Source: Nostoc cf. edaphicum LEGE 07299
GTDB lineage: Bacteria; Cyanobacteriota; Cyanobacteriia; Cyanobacteriales; Nostocaceae
Assembly: GCF_015207245.1 (NCBI RefSeq)
Contig: NZ_JADEXF010000348.1
Location: 1 to 5,168, forward strand
DNA length: 5,168 nt
Direction: 5' to 3'
Of the stretch, positions 1 to 4,259 are shown in pieces. Under the pieces are notes generated by a model. That model had not been told where the DNA came from, did not search any database, and saw nothing but the letters and a program-made list of their open reading frames with translations. Every line of letters begins with the position of its first letter. Position 1 is the stretch's first letter. The position numbers and the translations under genes were made by a program.

Positions 1-32
1 CGTCGGCAGAGTCAGACGTGTATAAGAGACAG
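1..32 (+). other. Residual Illumina Nextera (Tn5) adapter, not genomic
   Basis: These 32 bases align without gaps to the Nextera read-1 transposase adapter minus its first T. There are two mismatches: A for C at position 10 and C for T at position 17. Bases 14-32 correspond to the 19-bp Tn5 mosaic end, finishing in GTATAAGAGACAG. Such a sequence at the exact end of a contig is a library artefact left by incomplete trimming. It is not a natural transposon end, because no transposase or other element sequence accompanies it. Genomic sequence should be taken to begin at 33. Confidence 0.95.
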
Positions 33-116
33 ACATTGTATAGTGTATTATAAGTACATAATTAGCATTCTGATTAGCAAACTTTATTTTTTTAGCATAA
101 TATTTAGTTACTGGCG

Positions 117-254
117 ATGTTTATCGTCTCAAAATACCCTCAACCCAAGGCTGAGGAAGACACCGTAGTAATTAAACATCTCAGTGATGTGAAAATAAGA
201 TTTCAGTTTTCTGTGACATCAGCAAAGTCATTTATATATTTTATATATTATTAA
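117..254 (+). CDS. Possible small protein, 45 aa, unrecognised
   Basis: An ATG at 117 opens a 45-codon frame ending in TAA at 252-254, with an in-frame TAG upstream at 105-107. The translation begins MFIVSKYPQPKAEEDTVVIK and has a mixed, protein-like composition in its first 38 residues. It ends in an aromatic, AT-driven tail (FIYFIYY) that comes from the tandem TTTATATAT repeat. There is no clear Shine-Dalgarno sequence, and a small hairpin (115-126) covers the start codon. I do not recognise a family. It could be a real small protein, the remnant of a longer gene, or a chance ORF; chance is the leading alternative. Confidence 0.2.
   Translation: MFIVSKYPQPKAEEDTVVIKHLSDVKIRFQFSVTSAKSFIYFIYY
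138..156. other. Small hairpin, possible minus-strand terminator
   Basis: CCTCA (138-142) pairs with TGAGG (152-156). After one A/C mismatch, CC pairs with GG across a 3-base loop. Read on the minus strand, the stem is followed by GTATTTTG, a weak T-rich tail, so it could end a minus-strand transcript entering from the right. No gene there requires one. It also lies inside the doubtful ORF at 117-254. The role is unproven. Confidence 0.2.
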
Positions 255-476
255 TATCCTACTTAACTTTATAACGATTCAGGTTAATACAAAATAGAAA
301 AATCAAATTTAAGTTGTGAAAACCAAAAGGTTCAGAGTCGCTATTTTTTATAAAAGTCACAAGCCTCGTTTTTATTAATTATGATATGAACTATAGTTAT
401 AAAAAAATAGGTTGCTGCTATCCAAAGTTATTGTACTTAGCAGAATTCTTAAGTAATTGAAAAGATTAATAGCATT

Positions 477-500
477 ACTTGCCAAGGGATTTGGCAAAGT
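477..500. promoter_or_regulatory. Inverted repeat overlapping the -35 box, candidate operator
   Basis: ACTTGCCAA (477-485) and TTGGCAAAGT (491-500) are inverted copies separated by GGGAT, with a single extra A in the right arm. The right arm contains the candidate -35 hexamer TTGGCA (491-496). A dimeric regulator bound here would therefore block or adjust transcription of the threonine aldolase gene. The site probably lies upstream of the transcript start, so a DNA operator is more likely than an RNA hairpin. No regulator family can be assigned from the sequence alone. Confidence 0.4.
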
Positions 501-520
501 AAAAAATTATTTACTAAAAT
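491..520 (+). promoter_or_regulatory. Candidate sigma70-type promoter of the threonine aldolase gene
   Basis: TTGGCA (491-496) matches five of six bases of the TTGACA consensus. An 18-bp spacer separates it from TAAAAT (515-520), five of six of TATAAT. Transcription would begin near 527, giving a 5' leader of roughly 30 bases. AT-rich DNA gives many chance -10 matches, but the paired hexamers with acceptable spacing directly before the gene make this the best candidate in the region. Confidence 0.4.
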
Positions 521-555
521 TGTAACAATTACTGTTAAAAACAAAAATAAAAATT

Positions 556-1602
556 ATGAGTAGCCAATTAGAACAGTTTGCAAGTGATAATTCCTCTGGG
601 ATTTGTCCTGAAGCACTAGAATATATGATTAGGGCAAATCAAGGTAGTGTTCCAGCTTATGGAAATGATGAATGGACTCAAAAAGCAACAGATTATTTTC
701 GGGAACTCTTTGAAATTGATTGTGAAGTATTTTTTACCTTTAACGGCACAGCCGCAAATTCTTTATCTTTAGCTGCTCTTTGCCAGTCATATCATAGCGT
801 CATTTGTCATGAGACATCTCACATAGAAACAGATGAATGTGGCGCACCGGAATTTGCATCTAATGGCTCTAAATTGCTACTTGCTCACGGTAAGAATGGC
901 AAATTAACATCAGAGTCTATAGAGTCAATTGTTACCAAACGTACTGACATACATTATCCAAAACCTAAAGTTATTAGCATTACGCAATCAACTGAATTAG
1001 GAACTTTATATTCTATTGAAGAACTTTTAAGTATTAAAGCAGTTGCAAACAAATATAACTTAAAACTTCACATGGATGGCGCTCGTTTTGCAAATGCAGT
1101 TGCCGCTATGAATAAAAGTCCTGCTGAAATTACTTGGAAAACTGGAGTGGATGTATTGTGTTTTTGTGGTACCAAGAATGGAATGGCATTAGGTGAAGCC
1201 ATTCTTTTCTTCAATAAAGCGCTAGCAGAAGATTTTGATTATCGATGCAAGCAAGCAGGCCAGCTAGCTTCAAAAATGCGATTTATCTCGGCTCCTTGGT
1301 TAGGTTTATTAGAAACTGGTGCTTGGCTAAAAAATGCCAGACACGCTAATCAATGTGCTGAATACTTAGAAAATCAACTATTAAACATAGAAGGTATTGA
1401 CTTGATGTTTCCTAGAGAAGCCAATGCCGTATTTGTGAAATTACCTGAAGAAGTCATTCACAGCTTAAAAGCCAAGAACTGGCAGTTTTATACATTTATT
1501 GGTGTGGGAGGAGTACGTTTTATGTGTTCTTGGAACACTACTCAATCAAGAATTGATGAATTAATTGGTGATATTAAAAACGCAACAATTGCCAAAACCT
1601 GA
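556..1602 (+). CDS. Low-specificity threonine aldolase (PLP-dependent)
   Basis: The 348-residue product is a complete fold-type I PLP enzyme of the threonine aldolase / beta-eliminating lyase family, whose usual length is 330-360. It is expected to cleave L-threonine or L-allo-threonine to glycine and acetaldehyde in the cytosol. Visible motifs are FNGTAAN (62-68, cofactor phosphate binding), the HETSHIETDECGAPE segment (85-99, ring stacking and substrate region), MDGARFANA (173-181, with D174 for the pyridine nitrogen), and CGTKNG (204-209). K207 is the expected Schiff-base lysine. GGVRFMCSW (318-326) supplies R321 as probable carboxylate ligand. The GTKNG form resembles the Pseudomonas-type enzymes rather than E. 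coli LtaE. The ATG at 556 follows an in-frame TAA (523-525) and has no Shine-Dalgarno sequence. It converges on the kinase gene with a 20-bp gap. Stereospecificity cannot be read from the sequence. Confidence 0.93.
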   Translation: MSSQLEQFASDNSSGICPEALEYMIRANQGSVPAYGNDEWTQKATDYFRELFEIDCEVFFTFNGTAANSLSLAALCQSYHSVICHETSHIETDECGAPEFASNGSKLLLAHGKNGKLTSESIESIVTKRTDIHYPKPKVISITQSTELGTLYSIEELLSIKAVANKYNLKLHMDGARFANAVAAMNKSPAEITWKTGVDVLCFCGTKNGMALGEAILFFNKALAEDFDYRCKQAGQLASKMRFISAPWLGLLETGAWLKNARHANQCAEYLENQLLNIEGIDLMFPREANAVFVKLPEEVIHSLKAKNWQFYTFIGVGGVRFMCSWNTTQSRIDELIGDIKNATIAKT

Positions 1603-1622
1603 CATTTATATCAATCAAAATT

Positions 1623-2891
1623 TCATTTAATAACTACAGGTAATTGAACACTCACAGTAGTTCCAGTTAAGATATTAGAAGAGATTAACAGTTCCCCATT
1701 ATGAGCGTTGACGATGCGTTTGGTAATAGCAAGTCCTAGCCCAGTGCCACAAGGTTTTGTAGAAAAGAATGGTTGAAAAAGTTTGGTGATAACTTCCGAT
1801 GGAATTGGCTCGCCGCTATTGTGGACATTAATGCAAACTTTTTCTCTATCGGAACAATCTACTTTCAATTTAATGAAATCTTCTGCTGCAACTGCTTCGC
1901 AAGCATTGCGGACAATATTGATAAATACTTGTTTAAGTTTGTCCTTATCTCCCAATATTTTTACTGTAGGCAATACCGAAATAAATTCAATTTGTCGTCC
2001 TAGAGCTTCTGGCATTTCACTAATGCATACAAGCAACTCATGAATAAATTCATTAACGTCCAATTCATAAAGTTGCAACACTTGAGGCTTGGCATAGAGC
2101 AAAATTTCACTTAATAGACGTTCTAAACGACTAGCTTCGCTCAGTGCCAACGCTAATCGCTCTTGAGCAGATTCAGTTAAAATGGTTTTTCGGAAATATT
2201 TCAATCCCATGATCGTTGTTGTCAAAGGATTACGAATTTCATGCACAATCATAGCGGCAAATTCACCAATCGCTACCAATCTTTCTTGTTCTAAAAGCTT
2301 GGCTTGAACTGCTTGTAACTCTGCGGTACGTTTTTCTACCTCTGCTTCTAGAATATGATTAAATTTGCACTGTTGTTGATAGAGATGATAGTTATCAATT
2401 GCTGTTGCAGCTCGTTCAGCAAACAATTCCACAATTTGGATGTCTTTTTTTGTAAAATCACGTGGTAGATGATTAAAAGAACAGATAGTACCAATGACTT
2501 CACTTTCAGCAGTCCGCAATGGTATCCCTAAATATGCACAATAACCTTCTGGAGCCTGTCCATACTCTGGGTGTTTTTGAGCATCTTTTACTGCTAATGA
2601 TTGACCCATTTTGATAACAGTACCAGTTAGTAAACCATGTAGTGAATAAACATGTTCGCCTTCACCCATTTCAAGGCTACTGGCTAGAACAGTTTCAAAC
2701 CCCTCTTGGCAAAAGGTAACAACTGTCCAATCAACCCCAATGAGTTCGCTGACTCCGCAAGCAATGTTGTGCAAATAGCTACTCAGTTCGCCGGTTCGAT
2801 AGTTTAAAGAAGATAAACGTGCGATTATTTGCCGCTCACGATGCCAAGTTTGCTTGTGCAACAACATTTCGTCATCACTGGTTTTGCTCAT
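1623..2891 (-). CDS. Soluble GAF-domain sensor histidine kinase (orphan)
   Basis: The 422-residue protein has no membrane segment. In order it carries an N-terminal GAF domain (about 35-168, with GIPL at 122-125 and GTICSFN at 134-140), a charged helix likely to form a coiled coil (about 172-206), a HisKA dimerisation domain with the H box HEIRNP (phospho-acceptor H217), and a HATPase domain. The ATPase has an N box (FINIVRNACEA, N325 and N329), a G1 box written NSGEPIP (358-364), an F box FQPFF (372-376) and a G2 box GTGLGL (382-387). The G1 box has Asn where many kinases have Asp, a variant I believe is common among NtrB-like kinases, so activity is still expected. There is no receiver domain or neighbouring response regulator, so partner and signal are unknown. 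The ATG is bounded by an in-frame TAG (2898-2900 on the plus strand); no strong Shine-Dalgarno sequence is seen. Confidence 0.93.
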   Translation of the reverse strand: MSKTSDDEMLLHKQTWHRERQIIARLSSLNYRTGELSSYLHNIACGVSELIGVDWTVVTFCQEGFETVLASSLEMGEGEHVYSLHGLLTGTVIKMGQSLAVKDAQKHPEYGQAPEGYCAYLGIPLRTAESEVIGTICSFNHLPRDFTKKDIQIVELFAERAATAIDNYHLYQQQCKFNHILEAEVEKRTAELQAVQAKLLEQERLVAIGEFAAMIVHEIRNPLTTTIMGLKYFRKTILTESAQERLALALSEASRLERLLSEILLYAKPQVLQLYELDVNEFIHELLVCISEMPEALGRQIEFISVLPTVKILGDKDKLKQVFINIVRNACEAVAAEDFIKLKVDCSDREKVCINVHNSGEPIPSEVITKLFQPFFSTKPCGTGLGLAITKRIVNAHNGELLISSNILTGTTVSVQLPVVIK

Positions 2892-3000
2892 GGATGCCTA
2901 TTGCATGGGTTTTGAAGCCTATTTCCGCAAGCTTGGTTTGGGTAGCCGCGATTTTAATCGTTTAGATGCAAGATGTGAGTTGATAGAAAGATTCTACTAG
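2890..3000 (+). CDS. Small ORF of 36 codons, unrecognised; real gene or gene fragment
   Basis: ATG at 2890 opens a frame ending in TAG at 2998-3000; a second in-frame ATG lies at 2905. The product is protein-like: after MDAYCMG it reads FEAYFRKLGLGSRDF, then a charged helix with LDARCELIERFY at the end. It is richer in G and C than the AT-rich spacer that follows, suggesting coding DNA. Its first ATG overlaps the kinase start codon head to head within one CATG, an unusual arrangement that leaves no room for a separate promoter and would place both genes' control sequences inside each other. The same frame stays open leftwards to 2803, but that part is antisense to the conserved kinase N-terminus and is probably a shadow. 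I do not recognise a family. It may be the remnant of a longer gene. Confidence 0.35.
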   Translation: MDAYCMGFEAYFRKLGLGSRDFNRLDARCELIERFY

Positions 3001-3041
3001 AGACATCTGCTATTTGTATACAACAAAATTATGAAATTTTA

Positions 3042-3067
3042 CTTGAATAAATTTAAATTTATACAAG
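3042..3067. repeat. 26-bp near-perfect palindrome, candidate regulator site
   Basis: Arms CTTG (3042-3045) and CAAG (3064-3067) flank a perfect 16-bp palindrome, ATAAATTTAAATTTAT (3047-3062). One A/A mismatch (3046 with 3063) separates arm and core on each side. Twelve of the 13 base pairs match. The symmetry has no loop, which suits binding by a dimeric protein better than an RNA hairpin. It lies about 290 bp before the lipoprotein start and about 40 bp after the small ORF. AT-rich DNA produces palindromes by chance, but the G/C-containing outer arms make this one notable. Confidence 0.4.
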
Positions 3068-3200
3068 AATTAAATAAGTAAAAATAAGCGGTATCATTCT
3101 AAGCAAAGTTAAATAATTTTAGAAGATTATGCTTGGTTGATTTCAGTCGGTTACATTTACGATGATAAAATAGTATTTATTTATACTTAAGTACTTACAG

Positions 3201-3258
3201 GCTGAAAGTTTAGATTTTGCTGAGAAATCCATAAAAACTTTCTAAACAAAATATCAGC
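3201..3258 (+). repeat. Gapped inverted repeat upstream of the DM13 gene
   Basis: GCTGA (3201-3205) pairs with TCAGC (3254-3258), and GTTTAGA (3208-3214) pairs with TCTAAAC (3241-3247). A 2-base and a 6-base internal bulge separate the two helices, and the loop is 26 bases. If transcribed it would form a moderate stem in the leader of the lipoprotein mRNA. It has no terminal T-run and no known riboswitch motif was recognised. The pairing could be chance. Confidence 0.22.
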
Positions 3259-3354
3259 TTTTTCGAGATTAATCCTTAGATATCTATCATTATTAGACTA
3301 ATTATGCAAGCAATAATTAGTTCAAAGCTCAATTCAATATCTATATTCTTAATT

Positions 3355-3870
3355 ATGAAAATCAGAAATTTATTAATACTAATTTTGTCTTCTCTCGTTA
3401 TGATTAGCTGTGTTCGAGAAGTATCAAATAACGAGTCGAAAGAAGTTGCGATCGCAGTGAATACATCTGTTCCAAAATCTTCAACTCAGGCAAGGTCTTT
3501 AACCCCTTCGGTACAATCTCAGAAGTCAGGCACTTTTGTTTCTGGAGAACATACAACTCAAGGAAAAGTCAGTATTACTACCAAAGACAGTAAATCATTT
3601 CTAGAGCTTGGAGAATCGTTTAAAACCTCAGAATCAGGCCCGGATTTAGTCGTAATTTTGCATCGTTCAGATAATATAATCGGTTCAAGTAAGCCACCAG
3701 CTTATTCTTTAAAAAAGGGAGATTATATCATTCTTGCTCCCTTAAAAAAATATAGCGGCGCTCAAACATATTCTATTCCTAACAATATCAATTTAGCCGA
3801 TTACAAATCTGCTGCTATCTGGTGTCGCAAGTTCAATGCTACTTTTGGTGCTGCTAAGTTGAGTAGTTAA
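3355..3870 (+). CDS. DM13-domain lipoprotein
   Basis: Starting at 3355 the product is 171 residues: a lipoprotein signal (MKIRN, a hydrophobic stretch 6-18, and lipobox VMIS-C with C19), a Ser/Thr-rich linker (about 20-57), and a DM13 domain (about 58-170). DM13 landmarks are GTFVSGEH (59-66), GPDLVVIL (95-102), a Lys-rich loop (119-132), QTYSIP (137-142) and AIWCRKFNATFGAA (154-167), with the nearly invariant Cys at C157. DM13 has been proposed, from sequence analysis, to take part in electron transfer through that cysteine; its function in bacteria is not established. The protein should be anchored to a membrane facing the periplasm or outside. An in-frame ATG at 3304 would give 188 residues, but its 17 extra residues displace the basic n-region, so 3355 is preferred. 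Neither start has a Shine-Dalgarno sequence. A HIP1 octamer lies within the gene. No DOMON or cytochrome partner is nearby. Confidence 0.82.
   Translation: MKIRNLLILILSSLVMISCVREVSNNESKEVAIAVNTSVPKSSTQARSLTPSVQSQKSGTFVSGEHTTQGKVSITTKDSKSFLELGESFKTSESGPDLVVILHRSDNIIGSSKPPAYSLKKGDYIILAPLKKYSGAQTYSIPNNINLADYKSAAIWCRKFNATFGAAKLSS
3448..3455. repeat. HIP1 octamer GCGATCGC
   Basis: This is a perfect copy of the highly iterated palindrome found throughout many cyanobacterial genomes, here inside the DM13 lipoprotein gene. Its main value is as a taxonomic marker. Confidence 0.8.
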
Positions 3871-3883
3871 AATTAACTAAACT

Positions 3884-4008
3884 AGGACTTACGCAATAAC
3901 TCTCTGAAACTCTCATTCCTTTGTGTCCTTCTCTGACGAGACGCTGCGCGTAGCTTGCTTCTCCGTAGGAGTATGCGGTTCGTTTTTTCATGATTTTGTG
4001 TAAGTCCT
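3884..4008. mobile_element. MITE-like element with 13-bp terminal inverted repeats
   Basis: AGGACTTACGCAA (3884-3896) and TTGTGTAAGTCCT (3996-4008) are inverted copies matching at 12 of 13 positions, enclosing 99 bp with no significant ORF. The interior includes GAGACGCTGCGCGTAGC and a small hairpin CTCCGTAGGAG (3961-3971), a pattern I associate from memory with dispersed repeats in Nostoc-like genomes. TAAAC occurs on both sides (3878-3882 and 4010-4014), a possible 5-bp target duplication if the element is one base longer at each end (3883-4009); those end bases do not pair. It is short and lacks transposase, so it would be a non-autonomous element moved in trans. It starts 13 bp after the lipoprotein stop and abuts the cupin remnant, and its inverted ends might also act as a transcription barrier. 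Confidence 0.65.
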
Positions 4009-4012
4009 GTAA

Positions 4013-4249
4013 ACAATCACGGAGAGTAGCGAGTGGGGAATCGCTGTTCAGCTACAAAACTTTACACCCTACCACATTCATAGTCACGAAGATGAAGCTT
4101 TATCTATTCAAGAGGTAGAATTAGAATTTAAGTTTGATGACCAGATTATCTGAGCAATTTCTGGAACCTTTCTTCACTTTTCTAAAGGTCAACTCCACAG
4201 ATTTACAAATTATCCTTGTATTTTAAGAGTTTTAACTTCTAAATCCTAA
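4013..4249 (+). pseudogene. Cupin-domain protein, truncated and interrupted pseudogene
   Basis: The frame from 4013 reads as the core of a small single-domain cupin but lacks a start codon, is broken by TGA at 4151-4153, and ends at TAA 4247-4249 just before recJ. Cupin motif 1 is visible as YHIHSHEDEA, with metal-ligand candidates His (codons 4073 and 4079) and Glu (4094). The closing Gly is Val (GTA, 4115) in QEVELEF, where QEGELEF is expected. Motif 2 follows as GTFLHFSKGQLHRFTN, with Gly 4163, Gly 4187, His 4196 and Asn 4208 kept but Ser (TCT, 4181) in place of Pro. Each of these changes needs only one base substitution. About 40 N-terminal residues and the usual C-terminal tail are absent. 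The remnant begins directly at the right end of the mobile element, so insertion with deletion is the likely cause of the 5' loss. The TGA alone could be a sequencing error, but the combined damage argues for true decay. Confidence 0.8.
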
Positions 4250-4259
4250 CTTTGTTTGT

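Larger units (their letters stand above)
33..555. other. AT-rich intergenic region upstream of the threonine aldolase
   Basis: This 523-bp stretch has no recognisable gene apart from a doubtful 45-codon ORF at 117-254. It holds small hairpins (115-126, 138-156, 176-190), a tandem 9-bp AT repeat TTTATATAT x2 at 231-248, a 10-bp palindrome AACTATAGTT at 389-398, and near its right end an inverted repeat overlapping a candidate promoter (477-520). No tRNA, CRISPR repeat or known riboswitch core was recognised. The left boundary is the contig end, so any upstream gene is missing. Confidence 0.6.
3001..3354. other. AT-rich spacer upstream of the DM13 lipoprotein
   Basis: No convincing gene is present. 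The spacer contains a 26-bp near-perfect palindrome (3042-3067), overlapping palindromes TACTTAAGTA (3184-3193) and AAGTACTT (3189-3196), and a long-range inverted repeat (3201-3258). A 16-codon ORF starting at 3031 is dismissed as chance. I could not pick a promoter with two good hexamers at proper spacing. The last 51 bases (3304-3354) are in frame with the lipoprotein and could be read as an N-terminal extension. Confidence 0.5.

Noticed and set aside
45..57. NtcA-like site GTA...TAC
   Set aside because: The spacing is seven bases rather than the required eight, and it lies about 500 bp from the gene start.
231..252. Tandem TTTATATAT repeat
   Set aside because: Two copies of a simple AT unit in AT-rich DNA are not enough to propose an origin or a regulatory array.
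33..555. Glycine or other metabolite riboswitch before the threonine aldolase gene
   Set aside because: No conserved riboswitch core was recognised, and the best promoter leaves a leader of only about 30 bases.
1603..1622. Bidirectional terminator between the convergent genes
   Set aside because: The 20-bp gap contains no stem-loop or T-run that could serve as an intrinsic terminator.
1773..2043. Two plus-strand ORFs of 76 and 86 codons
   Set aside because: They run antisense through the conserved HATPase region of the kinase and show no recognisable protein features; they are shadows of the coding strand.
2803..2889. Leftward extension of the 36-codon ORF in the same frame
   Set aside because: It is open but has no upstream ATG of note and lies antisense to the kinase N-terminus, so the openness is likely incidental.
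4151..4153. TGA in the cupin remnant read as selenocysteine or a recoded stop
   Set aside because: Cupins do not use selenocysteine at this position, no SECIS-like hairpin was noted just after it, and other signature residues and both gene ends are also lost.
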